A DNA stretch of 64,000 nt, from positions 646,174 to 710,173 of the forward strand of contig JALIRH010000144.1 of assembly GCA_023055505.1 (NCBI GenBank). Reading direction: 5' to 3'. Shown one piece after another: positions 24,101-33,892 of the stretch. Position 1 is the stretch's first letter. Every line of letters begins with the position of its first letter. The translations under genes and the position numbers were made by a program. Origin of the DNA: Callipepla californica brunnescens. Its lineage: Eukaryota > Chordata > Aves > Galliformes > Odontophoridae. The notes beneath the pieces were generated by a model that was given only the letters and a program-made list of their open reading frames with translations, had not been told where the DNA came from and did not search any database.

Positions 24101-24600
24101 TCATTCTGCTCTGCTACTGAATGCAACGTATGTCTGCATCGTTCATTCATCTGCGAGCACGTTTTCCTTCTTTTCTCTGACCAGTGCTGTTATCCTTTTT
24201 ACTTCCTCAATCTAACACATTCACTTCAATTTTCTTACAATACCCGCGGATCTTTCTCATTCTCTCTCAAAAAGGTATGTTTTTCAGAACTATGGAAGCA
24301 ATGGAGAGGCGTTAAGTACGGAAAGCTGGTTCCTCTCCCAAAGGCGTGTGTGATTCCACCGCTTCTAAGGGTTCCCCAGAAAACCTTGTCACCGGAGCAT
24401 CGGAATAGCCCCCTTTAAGAAGCAGAGAAAAAGCGGCCGAGAGTTTGATGCTCGAACCGCGCTTAGCCGCGGATTCCCATTCACTCGCATCAATCGCGGC
24501 TCCTGCTGCTTTTGCCGCTGAAGAAAGACGCCAGTCAGCCGGCTGCCGTGCACTCAATAGCGCCTTCTCTAATCAGCCGGCATCGGTCCTATTCCAACAC
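15140..24600. repeat. 590-bp satellite array (about 17 monomers)
   Basis: The conserved word GCTGAAGAAAG recurs at 15300, 15893, 16241, 16832, 17416, 18010, 18603, 19196, 19786, 20376, 20969, 21559, 22149, 22742, 23332, 23922 and 24517. Spacing is 584-595 bp except for one truncated 348-bp step (15893 to 16241). Each monomer has a CG-rich part (AATCGCGGCTCCTGCTGC and neighbours) and an AT-rich part (ATTCATTCATCTGCGAGCAC onward). Short open frames recur at monomer spacing but are interrupted differently in each monomer, so I do not call genes. I do not recognise this satellite family. Confidence 0.93.
19440..23925. repeat. 1773-bp higher-order repeat within the 590-bp satellite
   Basis: Three monomer types alternate, distinguished by their AT-rich parts (TAATACATGGAAAAAC; TAATATCGTCACACAAG; TAATACACTCACTTGAA). 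The trio repeats at exactly 1773 bp (590+590+593): the features at 19456, 21229 and 23002 match, as do those at 20301 and 22074. The trio copies are nearly identical, whereas neighbouring monomers differ clearly. After about 23925 the array returns to the monomer variant seen near 17430. Confidence 0.9.
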
Positions 24601-26035
24601 ATACGCTAAAGCTAAACCTCACCCTACTCTCACCCTTACGCACCAGCTAACCCTGCCTCAATCCCTACATACAGATCAAATCCGAAACCTAAACCTAACC
24701 CTAAACCTCAACTTCATGCTAACATCAACACTCAACCTAATCCTATCCCTAAATAGAATCATCACATTGAGAAACACTTTCTCCCTAACCCTAATCCGAA
24801 ATCGAATCCGAAACCTCAAAGAATCCCAAACCCTTTCCATAGCTCTAACCCAATGCTGAACCCTACCCTGACCCACTTTCACTACCCCTTACCATAAAAC
24901 TCAATCAACACCAAAACCCACCCCTGACACTAAACCTAACACTTATTCTTATCCTAACCCTAACCCAAACACTTACCCTAATCCGAACCAAAACCCAAGC
25001 CCTAACCCGAGCACAAAGCCTTCCCTTGCCCCTCATTCTATTCTGAACCCTAACCGGAAACCTAACACTTACCCTAAGACCAACCCTTTCCCTAAACAGA
25101 AACCTATCCCTAGCAGAAGCGGAACCCAAGCAAAAACTCCTACTTTAACACCAACCCCAAGTTGATGCCCAAGCCTAAACCTGACACATAGCATCAGATT
25201 ACCACAACCCTCACCTCAACTCTAACCCCAACCCTAACACTAAGACTTACCCTAGCTATCTGATGGTCCTCATACCCTATTCCAATTCCTAAACCCAAGG
25301 CAAACACCACACCAAAAGCAATGCCTACCATTTTCCAAACCTGAAACTTAAAGTCAACCTAAACCTTACTCTAACCGTATATCAAACCCTGACCATTAGC
25401 CTCATTGTGACTCTAAGTCTGCCTTCAATCGAAATCTGACCCTAAAACCAACCCCAACTCAAAGCCCAACCCTAAACCTAAAGCTAAGCATCAGATTACT
25501 GCAGATCTCACCTAACCTATCCCTACTTCTAACCCCAAACCCAATCCAAACGCCAAACCTATTCCTAACCTAACACTAAGCCAGAACCCAACCCAAGGCC
25601 TACCCCTTCTCTCAGCCTAACACTCAAACTAACCTAGACCCAAAACCAACCCTAAATCAAATCCTAACCCTCCCCCTTACTCTATCCTGTACCCAAGCAA
25701 GGCGTAACCCTTCTCTGATCCTAAAACTAAAGAGAGCTCTACCCCATACTCTAAACCTTCATCTACACCAAAACCTAACCCTATCCCTAATCCAAAACCT
25801 AACCCTAAACCTAACCCGAACTCTAACCTTAATCCTAAACCTAAACCTTACCCTAACCCTAAGCCTAACCTTAACCCTAAGCCTTCTCTGAACCTCAAAC
25901 TAAAGAGAACCCTAGCCCTTGCACTAAACCTTCAGCTACACAAAAAAATAACCCTAACCTAATCCTAAAACAAACCCTCAACCTAACCCAAAGCATCAGA
26001 TTACCACAACCCTAACCTGACACCTACACTCAAAT
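24601..26035 (-). repeat. Degenerate C-strand telomeric sequence, inverted paralogue of the 5.4-kb unit
   Basis: Words are CCCTAA-like and strongly diverged. Around 25570-25650 the sequence is close to the reverse complement of 4630-4710 (the reverse of the block containing GAGAGAAGGGGTAGGCCTTG). The reverse of the TAATCTAATGCTTTGTGTTAGG block appears near 25190, 25490 and 25995. No gene is present. Confidence 0.8.
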
Positions 26036-26185
26036 GCATCCTTCCCCTTATTTGAAGCAAAGTGAAATCCTAAATGGAATTCATAGGAAGAGCGAATTCA
26101 CCAATCTTCATCGTATACAATGCACAATACATATACAATATACATACAAAGCGTACAAGGAAATGACTGAGTTTTCTCGTCTGTT

Positions 26186-26216
<31 letters not shown>

Positions 26217-26234
26217 GTTTTACATTTTTCTTAG
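26036..26234. other. Unassigned spacer with an AAAAC run
   Basis: This AT-rich, non-telomeric sequence lies between telomeric repeat and the ERV integrase end. It holds an (AAAAC)n-type run at about 26187-26214 and short ATAC repeats near 26110-26150. The A-rich run is on the strand opposite to the ERV sense strand, so it is not its poly(A) tail. No coding region is recognised. Confidence 0.5.
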
Positions 26235-26235
26235 A

Positions 26236-26662
26236 GTGGTTTGTAGATCGTCCGAAGTCTTGGACACCTCCCACTGGGGTCCTGTGTCACGGATTGGTCC
26301 TTTCACATGGCTTGCATGGATCCATCTGCGCTCAGCTGTCCGGATGGCTGTTTCTGTTGCTAATAAAACAAGAAAAGGTCCTTCCCAGCGGGGAGTTAGA
26401 GATGACTCTTTCCACGTTTTAATTTAAACCTTGTCTCCTGGACTGATTCCATGTATTGCCATATCTAGCGGAGGCAGTTGTTGTTTCTTTCCTGTCCTCC
26501 AAATCATACAATGATCTACAATTCCTTTGGCTATGCTAGAAATGCCTATACACATCTATTTCATTGTGAATTGGTCCACCAAGGCCTGAAGCCCGCAATG
26601 AGTCTGCTTAGGAAATTCTCATCTTCTCCAAGCTTTAGGGATTACCTCTCTTCCATCAGCTA
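26236..26662 (-). pseudogene. pol: ERV integrase remnant (core deleted)
   Basis: On the minus strand the N-terminal zinc-binding part (26500-26662, with H-C-M-I-W-R-T) passes directly into the C-terminal domain (around 26280-26480, including [19 protein letters not shown]). The D,D-35-E catalytic core that should lie between them is absent, with a junction near 26488. At least one in-frame stop (TAA near 26425) is also present. In retroviruses integrase inserts viral DNA into the host genome; this copy lacks its active site. Confidence 0.8.
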
Positions 26663-26749
26663 ATAACCATTTTCCCTCCTTTTCCTCAACCTCCATTTGT
26701 CGGAGCCGCTCTTTTCGCTTCTTCATCAGCAAAATTAGTTCCCCTTATT

Positions 26750-27103
26750 TCAGCCGACATCGCCCTCTGGTGCCTTTCCATGTACTACTGCGCTTTTCTC
26801 TGGTTCTCTTCTTGCCCTCAGAGTTTGTCTTCTTAACGACTGGTGAATTAACCCTTTCCCGGGTGAGTTTACCAATCCTCTTTCCTCCCATCTTTTTCCC
26901 AAGGTATGGACTACCCCATACGCATACCTAGAATCTGTAGAGATAGTCCCAATGCTTCCTTTCAACATTTGAAGGGCTGTAAGGATTGTATAGGATTTCA
27001 CAGCCTGAGCTGACCACGTTCTGTCCAATGCTCCCGATTCAATTACTGGAAATGTTTTCCCGTTTAGTAGAGCATCCCCTGATTTTCCTTTTCCTTCTAC
27101 CAC
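26750..27103 (-). pseudogene. pol: ERV RNase H domain remnant
   Basis: The minus-strand frame contains ISTDSRYAYGVVHTLGKRW, a retroviral RNase H signature that includes the TDS acidic motif, followed by the ERGLVNSPGKG segment. RNase H degrades the RNA strand of the RNA-DNA hybrid during reverse transcription. The upstream part, with the catalytic residues before residue 1 of this frame, continues in another frame towards 27200. The frame shifts again before the integrase remnant. Confidence 0.8.
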
Positions 27104-27320
27104 TCGGGAGGAGCCATCTACAAATCATTTGCCCCCTTCTAATAACTTCTCCTCTTCTAAGTCCTCCCCTCTTTTAGCCTGATACTCTATACACTGAATG
27201 CAATCATGGCTTAAATCTTCATCTGGTTCCCCATAGAAAAATTGAGCAGGATTTGGCAAACTTGGAGTTTCTATTTCTAATTGAGGAGAATGGATTAGGA
27301 TTCCTTCCTATTTCAATAGT

Positions 27321-27548
27321 CTAGCATCTGTAATCCACTTCTCTGCTTTTTCTTGGAGTACTCCCCTTATTGTCATGTGGACTATACACTTGTAATTCAC
27401 CCCTGAAAGTCATCTTCCCTGCTTCTTCTACTAACAGAGCTACAGCAACTATTGCTCGTAGACAGGTAGGCCACCCACGGCTAACGGGATCCAAGAGTTT
27501 TGAAAAGTATCCTGCTGGCTTCTTCTTCCCGGCCCATTCCTGGCTCAC
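27321..27548 (-). pseudogene. pol: ERV reverse transcriptase connection region remnant
   Basis: The minus-strand frame contains AGYFSKLLDPVSRGWPTCLR, the conserved segment between polymerase and RNase H in class I ERVs, followed by VALLVEEAGK and VYSPHD. It is separated from the RT palm remnant upstream by frame changes around 27560-27820. A long plus-strand frame over this region (27370-27633) is antisense shadow. Confidence 0.8.
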
Positions 27549-27599
27549 TACTCCAAAAGCGATCCCTTCGTCTGTATTTACAAAAAGGTCAAATGGGCT

Positions 27600-28560
27600 T
27601 TTTAGATCAGGTAAGCTTAACGCTGGTGCATGAAGAAGATCTACCTTGAAGTCTTCTAATCTTTGCTCATCCTCCTGGCTCCACTTTCTTCAGCCATCTT
27701 GTACTAGTTTCTGCTATAAAAGCTTTACCTTACTGCTATCATTCTCAATCCATTGTCGACAGCATCCTAGCAGCCCTAACATCTGCCTCACCTGCCTCTT
27801 GCCTCTTGGGGCTTTTCAAGATCAAATCCCATTTGCCCGTTCTGGATCTAATGTCTTATTTCCCTTGCTTAACCAATGTCCCAAATATTTCACTTCCTCT
27901 TCTGTAAATTGGCATTTTGCCTTTGAAACTTGGAACCCCTTTGAACCAAAGAAATGCAATAGTTTAATGCTCTCCTGTCTAACTGTCTCCTCGCCTGCTC
28001 CAGCTAATAGTAAGTCATCTACATATTGCACTAAGGTTGCCTGTGGGTTTAGTTCATCAGTTTTTAGTACTTGCTCAAGGGCTTGCCCAAACAAGTTAGG
28101 GATTCTGTGAATCCCTGTGGGAGCACTGTCCCTCTGAGTTGTTGTTTTCTATGGGTGTTTGGATCTTCCCACTCGAAGACAAAGTAGTCTCTGCATTCTG
28201 CCGTCAGGGGGCAGGTCCAAAAAGCATCCTTGAAATCAATTCCACTATACTACTGAGATTCTGGCTTCAATTGACCGAGCAGCGGATAGGGGTTTGCCAC
28301 TACTGGGAAGCGGGGAATTGTTCTCTCCTTAATTTCCCTTGAGTCGTGGACCAATCTGTATGTGCCATAAGGTTTTTTTTTTTACATGGAGTATGGGAGT
28401 ATTCTAGGGAGACATACAAGGCTCTAATAGTTCTTTAGATATTAATCTCTCCATTTCAGGTTGTAGCCCTGATTTACCTTCCTGTGAAATGGGATATTGT
28501 TTCACCCTAATTGGAATGCCTGGGTCCTTTAGAATCACTTCAAAGGGTTCTATGTCTAAC
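27600..28560 (-). pseudogene. pol: ERV reverse transcriptase palm/fingers remnant
   Basis: The clearest piece is 27822-28094, with VQYVDDLLLAG (polymerase active-site YVDD) and the following KGFQVSKAKCQF segment. Similarity continues upstream through 28100-28560 in several frames, including a recognisable fingers/palm segment near 28190-28350 and a T-rich run at 28372-28384 (A-rich on the sense strand). Reverse transcriptase copies viral RNA into DNA. Here the reading frame is broken at several points. The plus-strand 154-residue frame at 27646-28110 is the antisense shadow. Confidence 0.8.
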
Positions 28561-28709
28561 TTCCCTACTGATTCTGGACTCTACCAAACTTCTGGGTTAA
28601 TTCTAGCCTCATCTTCTATCGTTAGAGTACGTTGCTGAACAGTTAATTCTCTATCTTTTACTTCCAAATTTATTCCTAACTCCACAATTCAATCTCTCCC
28701 TAGCAAATT

Positions 28710-28976
28710 CTATTCTGCTTCAGGTACCAATAAAAAAGACTCAGTTCCATAGGTGCTAGGTGATTCTATTTCTACCTGCTTTACAACAGGTACCATAAAA
28801 GGTTCCCCTTTTGTTCCAATTACTTGTAGCTCTTCCGAGGATAAAGAACATCCTCGAGGTAAATATTGAACAGTCGATCTTTCTGCCCCAGACTCTACCA
28901 AAAATTCCATTTCCTGACGCTGAGAACCCAATTTCAATTTTATCAAGGGCTTGTTTCTTTCCCAGGTCCCCAGCAC
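28710..28976 (-). pseudogene. pro: ERV aspartic protease remnant (active site altered)
   Basis: The minus-strand frame has the retropepsin layout. The loop that in this family carries the catalytic D-T/S-G-A reads VESGAERST, so the aspartate is replaced by glutamate. The frame starts after the gag zinc knuckle and is followed by RT sequence. Retropepsin dimers cleave Gag-Pol; the D to E change would be expected to abolish or greatly reduce activity. The domain call rests on order and the active-site loop. Confidence 0.7.
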
Positions 28977-29036
28977 ATAGAGTCCCTGACCCCCTCAGTC
29001 CTCCTGAAACATTTGCTCGTCCCAGATTCTCTTTCT

Positions 29037-29078
29037 ACAGTCTTTCTTCATGTGTCCCTTTTTCTGACAGTAGAAGCA
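29037..29078 (-). pseudogene. gag: ERV nucleocapsid CCHC zinc knuckle
   Basis: Minus-strand translation gives CFYCQKKGHMKKDC, matching C-X2-C-X4-H-X4-C. This is the nucleocapsid motif that binds genomic RNA. It lies just after the end of the capsid-like frame (stop at 29080-29082) and in a different frame, so a frameshift separates it from the capsid part. Confidence 0.85.
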
Positions 29079-29079
29079 T

Positions 29080-29439
29080 TCAACTGTCCTCATATCTCTG
29101 GGTCTGTTCTGCTTGGGTTGAAGCGCATTGTCTGCCCGAGGAATATTCCCTCTTCTCCTTGCCTGGAACGCCCCCTTCTGTCCTTCTCTTACCGCGGCTA
29201 TCAGACTTCCAGCTTGCCTCTTCTGAGTCTCCTCCTCTCTCCTTAACGTATACTTTCTGAGCCTCTCTCAGCAATTCATCTAATCCTCTCTCCTGCCAGT
29301 CCTCCAGCTTCTCTAGTTTCCTTCCAATATCTGTCCAGGACCTAGCTTCAAACCGCGTTTTCAGGAGAGCTCGCCCCACGGGGTAGCAGGATCTAATCCT
29401 GAATAGAACTGTACATTTCTGCATAGTCTCTCTAACCAC
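29080..29439 (-). pseudogene. gag: ERV Gag capsid C-terminal remnant
   Basis: The minus-strand frame contains ARSWTDIGRKLEKLEDWQER and LDELLREAQKVYVKER, typical of the C-terminal capsid region and following charged segment of gamma-type Gag. A basic, glutamate-rich linker leads towards the zinc knuckle. Capsid forms the viral core. Frame changes isolate it from the matrix part at 30148-30456. Confidence 0.78.
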
Positions 29440-30147
29440 TCAGTAGGAGTTTCATCTTTTTTCCGTTGCTTGCCTTATTTGCCTTATTGATATTCTGTCC
29501 CCGAGGGACAGATTCTCTAATCCCTTGAATAATAAGAACTCGCAAATCTGCCATGTGAGTACCATGTTCCTGGCTCTGATTATCCCAATTGGGCCGCTGT
29601 AAGGGTCACTTTAGATCTGCTCCTGGGCCAGCCGGGTGTTGCTGATCCCAGATTCACGTACCTGCCCTCCTGATCATATCCCTTTCTTCTGCTCTAAATA
29701 GTATGCCCAAAATTGCCTGTGTTTCATCCCAAGTTTAATGGTTGGGACCTGAAGATTGATCTAGCCTCTCGGAGACCCCTCAAGGATCCTCCAGCAAATT
29801 CCCCATCTCCTTCTGAAATTCCCTTATGTATCTCCTGAGTTGAAGGGAACTGAAACATAGCCAGCTCCTGGCTTTGATCCTCCGGTAGCTACAGGTATTT
29901 CTCTTCAAGGGAGAACGTTTCCTCCTTGACCCCTCTCCTGCCTAGCTTGCCTTCTAGTGATCCTTCTCCTAGGGAAGTCTAGGGGTTCACATTCAGGTTC
30001 ATCTCCCAAGTCAGATTCAGCTTGCTCCGGCGGAGCCGCTGGATTCTGTTCGGGGGGAGCGTAAGGCGGGGGGATAGTGTATAATGTCCTCCTCTGTTGT
30101 ATTCCTTTTTTTAATTAGGGGGAACAGAAAGGTTCCAATATCAGATT

Positions 30148-30456
30148 CTACCCATCATTTGCATACTCACCATCTTCCAGATTCAAAGGCTGTTTTTCAT
30201 TTGCATAAGCGTTTAGAGCCTGGCAGATCCGGTCCTCAAAGGACCCAAATACTGGCCAGAACAGCTGATCTGCCCTTCTCTGCTTTCCTCCCCATACCTC
30301 CATACAGTCATGTACCATCTTCACCTCACTCTTTCCTCGTCTAGAGGGAGAATCACCCCAATGTTTTAACATTAAACCTAGGGGACTTTCTAGTGGTATG
30401 TCCGGTAGCTTTACCTGCGAGCTGTACCTAGAGTTCGGAGCTACAGGTCTCTGCAC
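30148..30456 (-). pseudogene. gag: ERV Gag matrix-like N-terminal remnant
   Basis: The minus-strand frame contains SPLGLMLKHWGD, followed by a basic KMVHDCMEVWGGK and LFWPVFGSFEDRICQALNAY, the conserved matrix region of class I ERV Gag. It begins about 80 bp downstream of the primer-binding site. Matrix normally targets Gag to membranes. Between 29440 and 30147 the Gag middle region persists only as short broken frames. Confidence 0.8.
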
Positions 30457-30533
30457 AGAAGTTCCCCAGCCCAGGGGCCGTCCGAAGACGGGGTGCTCCC
30501 CTGGAGTGGGAATTCCACAGCAGAGTCGCCTGG

Positions 30534-30551
30534 ATCCGAGTCACGGCACCA
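30534..30551 (-). promoter_or_regulatory. ERV primer-binding site (tRNA-His type)
   Basis: The minus strand reads TGGTGCCGTGACTCGGAT, complementary to the 3' end of tRNA-His including CCA. It starts 3 bp after the LTR end (ACA then ATT then TGG), the standard location. tRNA-His priming is established for HERV-H-type class I elements. Confidence 0.9.
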
Positions 30552-30554
30552 AAT

Positions 30555-30976
30555 TGTTAGAGGTGTGAAGAGAACGATACGCACCAACTGTTGCCAACAG
30601 TAAGGAATTTATTGAGCAAGCAAGAAATGAGCGGAACAGCGCTGGGCGGCTGGGAGTCTCCTCTGCACCAGAGGTGCTCAACAGGGCCCCCCAACCCCTC
30701 TTTTCATTGTCCCTTATCTCTGCATTCATGTCTTATCTTTCTCTTCCTGGGCTGCGCTGGCTGTTATCTGGGGGTCGTTCTCTGCCTCCTGGCGATCGAG
30801 ATGATGAAGGCCATAGTTTTCCTCAGCTCCGATCACGCGCGCTCAAGAGAAGATTTTCACTTCTTTTTCTTTTGCAGTTTCTCCAAAGGTCACTGCTATC
30901 TGTTGTTCATTGTCCAGGTGTTAGAACTAAGCGCTGTGGCTCCAACTTGCACAAACTACAGTTTTTAGACAAAACA
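30555..30976 (-). mobile_element. 5' LTR of the class I ERV
   Basis: On the plus strand the LTR begins TGTTAGAGGTGTG (the reverse of the U5 end) and I place the other end at about 30976 (ACAAAACA, giving a TG start on the sense strand). The sense-strand AATAAA signal is at 30608-30613, close to the U5 end as expected. The U5 boundary is firm because of the adjoining primer site; the U3 boundary is approximate because no second LTR is available for comparison. Confidence 0.72.
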
Positions 30977-31085
30977 TCGATATATCTCTTTTGAGACTTC
31001 TACAAACTACATAGTTCTCAGAAAAAAAAACACGCTGAAAAACACGGACACATCTGTCTCGAGTCGGTTTGATTAACAAGTAGAG
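30977..31085. other. Flank between LTR and telomeric block
   Basis: About 110 bp of non-telomeric AT-rich sequence with an A9 run near 31023. It could be the outermost U3 or an older insertion. No gene is seen. Confidence 0.4.
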
Positions 31086-32480
31086 AACTCATTTTTACCA
31101 CAATCCTTACCCTAAGCCTAACACTCACCTTAAACCTAACCCGAACCCTGTACCTAGCCTGAACCCTAAGCATAACCCTAAACCTATCCCTATTCCTATC
31201 CTCAACAGTAACCCAAACCCTAATCCTAACACTGACACTCAACCTAGTTCTAATGCTGTATCTAACCTTAGAACTCAAACAAACCCTATCCCTAAGCCTA
31301 ATCCTAAATCGAATTCTAACCCTTACCTATACACTATCCCTATCCCCAAAACCCTTTTCCTACACCTAACCCTAACCACAAGACTTACCTTAACCTAACC
31401 CTAACAGCAATCCCAGGCCTAACCCTAACACTAACCTGAAACCTAATCCTATTCCTAACCTTAACCCTAACCAGAGGCCTAACCCTAATCTGACCCTTAC
31501 ACTCAAACTGACCCTGCCCCTAACCCTAAACACAGATCGCATCCTAAACCTAAACCTAAACCTAAAACTTCCCCTAATGCTAACATGAACACTCAACCTA
31601 ATCCTAGCTCTAAACACAATCATAAAACTGAGGAAAACTTTTTCCCTAACCCTAATCCTAAACCTAATCCAAAACCTAAAACAATCCCAAACCCTTTCCC
31701 TATCTCTAACCCTAACCCAGAATCTAAACCTAACCCTATTACTAAACCCAATCTTACACCTAACCCTATTCCATAACCTAAACTTACCCTAACACTGTAT
31801 CACTAAATCTTTCCCTAATCGTAACCCTAACCCTAAACATAACCTTACCCTAGTACTAAAACAAACTTACCCATAACCCTAACCCAAAACCTAACAGAAC
31901 CCTAGTCCTAACCATAATCCTAACCCTAACTCAAACCCTAAATCTAACACTAATCCTTACCCTAAACAGAACTCGAAGCATTTCCCAAATCCTAATTCTA
32001 ACTCTACCCTAACCCTAACCCAAACTCAGACCCTACCACAAAACCCAAGTGGAAGCCCAACCCTAAACCTAACCAAAAGCATCAGATCACCACAACCCTC
32101 ACCTAAATCTATCCCAAAACATGTTCCTAATATTAAACCAAATCCTAATCCAAACACTAACCCTACAACTATTCCTAAACCTTTACTTAACACAAAGCCA
32201 AACCCGAGGCCTACCCCTTACCTCACCCTGACACTCAAACTAACCCTACCCCTAACCCTACATACAAATCCAATCCTAAGTCTAACCCTAAACTTAACCC
32301 TAATGCTACTCCTAACATGAACTCTTCACCTACTTCTGTCCCTGACGCTAACACTCAAATTATCCCTAACCCTTACCCTAAACCGAAATCTACACCAAAA
32401 CCTAACCCTTGCCCTAACCCTGACCCTGAAGCTGACCCTAACCCTAGCCTAAACCCTAACCCTAACCAGTCGCAGAAAAG
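31086..32480 (-). repeat. Degenerate C-strand telomeric sequence
   Basis: CCCTAA-like words dominate (CCTAAACCTAAC, CTAACCCTAA, AACCCAAGC), with the same landmark AAGCATCAGATCACCACAACCC (32068 onward) that is the reverse of a landmark in the 5.4-kb unit. It is probably the continuation of 24601-26035 split by the ERV insertion. It ends at the GTCGCAGAAAAGG boundary. No gene is present. Confidence 0.82.
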
Positions 32481-33212
32481 GCCTGAATCCATACAGCCTT
32501 TTCACTGTGAAAATCTGGGAGAGAAAATCTGGCTTACCATGGAGATCTCAGCTTTAAGGAAATCTAAAAACAAAACAAAGCATGCAGTTCCCAGATTCCC
32601 AGCAACATTTTTCCCCATACTTTCACCACCATAGATTGAGAAGACCATTTGCTGGACTTACACAGTGTCAGCAGGGTGAACCACATTTGGTCAGTGCACA
32701 ACATTAATTACCACTTGCTCCACAGGCACAGGACAGACGGCCTCAGCGGTTAAGCACCCAGCCACTACAGGGATACACTTTCTGATTCACACTGCTGCAA
32801 AACGGCACCCATCTATTGTGCAAGTACCTGCTGTAAACCGTAACAGAGAAACTCTAGCAGCTACGGAAATCAGGAAAGAAATACTTCAAGAACTAATCAA
32901 TACTTCTACTCAAAGGACGTATGAATATACTTCAAGTAGACTTCAGCTTCCAGGACCACGACATCCCAAGGTCCTGGAACAGAAAAACAACTCCGAATTT
33001 AATTCCAGAACTGGATCAAGAAATTAAGTCAGTGAGATCAAGACATTCACCCAGACAGCCACAGCTCATCAACCTCACCTTCATTTCCACCCAACAGAAT
33101 AATGCTATGTAAACTACATAGCATAACACGCCCTGCCCCCTTTCTTGCAATATCCTGAATATAAAATCCCTTTTCTTTTTTTTTCCGTTATCCAAAATTT
33201 ACATAGGAATAC
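32481..33212. other. Non-repetitive DNA downstream of XPO1-like exon 4
   Basis: This is ordinary-composition sequence with no recognised exon. I looked on the minus strand for the next XPO1 exon (the one that should follow the TLNMI segment) and did not find it. It may be intron of the duplicated segment or unrelated flank. Confidence 0.5.
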
Positions 33213-33407
33213 CTTCTTGATCATATTTAACGTGCACTCAAAAACAGCATCAAAGATCTGAGGTATTTCAGCAGCGATGTGCCCACCCAGCTTCTTTACA
33301 GCCACAGCCACAGCACCCAGTACTGCAGGCTCTCTAGCAGCTGGAACATTTCTCTGGTAGTCAATGAGAGCGGCACCCAACAAGGGAGGAACAAAGTTTT
33401 CAGCAAC
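33213..33407 (-). CDS. XPO1: XPO1-like exon D
   Basis: 195 nt, 65 codons, starting VAENFVPPLL after a TGTAG acceptor and ending TLNMIKK before a GTATTC donor. The open frame continues past the donor into intron without relation to XPO1. The following family exon is not found, so the copy is truncated here. Confidence 0.88.
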
Positions 33408-33785
33408 CTACATCAAGAGCAAGACATGCTTAGAGCAGTGCAGTTACCCAACAAAGCCTCACACAGCAGTTGGGAAAGAAGCTAAAAATGAACTTACACG
33501 CCCACATGCTTCCCACACACTGTGTTCATCCAGCAGTGCTTGCCTGAGGGCTCTCCTACACCTTCCTGCTTCCCCTTAGGACTGCTCTCAGCTGACACTA
33601 CCTGAAGCACTCAAAACACAGCTCAGGCCTACCCCTGTATGGTCACAGCTTATCATCCTTCCTGCAGATATTGCAGTTCTGAAGCCAGTTCTTGTGAACA
33701 GAACAGTGTTAACTGCACTGCAGCAAAAGAGCAGAGTTCCTCCTGAATGTGTCCTATCAACTCTTTGGATGCCATATTTACTTAC

Positions 33786-33892
33786 CATCTGAGGATCGTT
33801 GGACCTGCTCACCCAGCCAGAAATCAGTTCTAAACTTTCCCTTTTTACAGTCCTCATCCTTCTAACCAAGGGCTGCTTGGTTTCCACTTCGC
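33786..33892 (-). CDS. XPO1: XPO1-like exon C
   Basis: 107 nt. The acceptor is CCTTTCAG, and the first two bases complete the split glycine codon of exon B. It reads through KQPLVRRMRTVKRE and LISGWVSRSNDPQM to a consensus GTAAGT donor. The intron upstream of it (33893-35290) is 1398 bp and shows no additional exon. Confidence 0.88.

Larger units (their letters stand above)
26235..30976 (-). mobile_element. Class I (gammaretrovirus-like) endogenous retrovirus, 3'-truncated
   Basis: Read on the minus strand, the order is LTR, primer-binding site, gag matrix-like, capsid-like, zinc knuckle, protease, reverse transcriptase, RNase H and integrase, then truncation. There is no env and no 3' LTR. 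Many stops and frame changes break the coding regions, and the integrase catalytic core is missing. The primer site matches the 3' end of tRNA-His. Class I is inferred from the single CCHC knuckle, a YVDD-type polymerase motif and a gamma-type integrase C-terminus. The element sits inside degenerate telomeric DNA. It is not capable of producing a complete protein set. Confidence 0.88.

Noticed and set aside
15140..24600. Gene family encoded by the 590-bp monomers (recurrent 60-105-residue frames)
   Set aside because: Frames differ in position, strand and stops between monomers, and the preserved ones follow the 1773-bp DNA duplication and not codon conservation.
26187..26214. Poly(A) tail of a retroposed ERV transcript
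   Set aside because: The A-rich run is on the strand opposite to the ERV sense strand and contains regular C interruptions, so it is a simple repeat.
26235..26660. Envelope gene downstream of the class I ERV pol
   Set aside because: The sequence ends at the integrase C-terminus; nothing resembling a surface or transmembrane protein follows before the telomeric block.
27646..28110. 154-residue plus-strand frame
   Set aside because: Exact antisense of the ERV reverse transcriptase with its YVDD motif on the minus strand.
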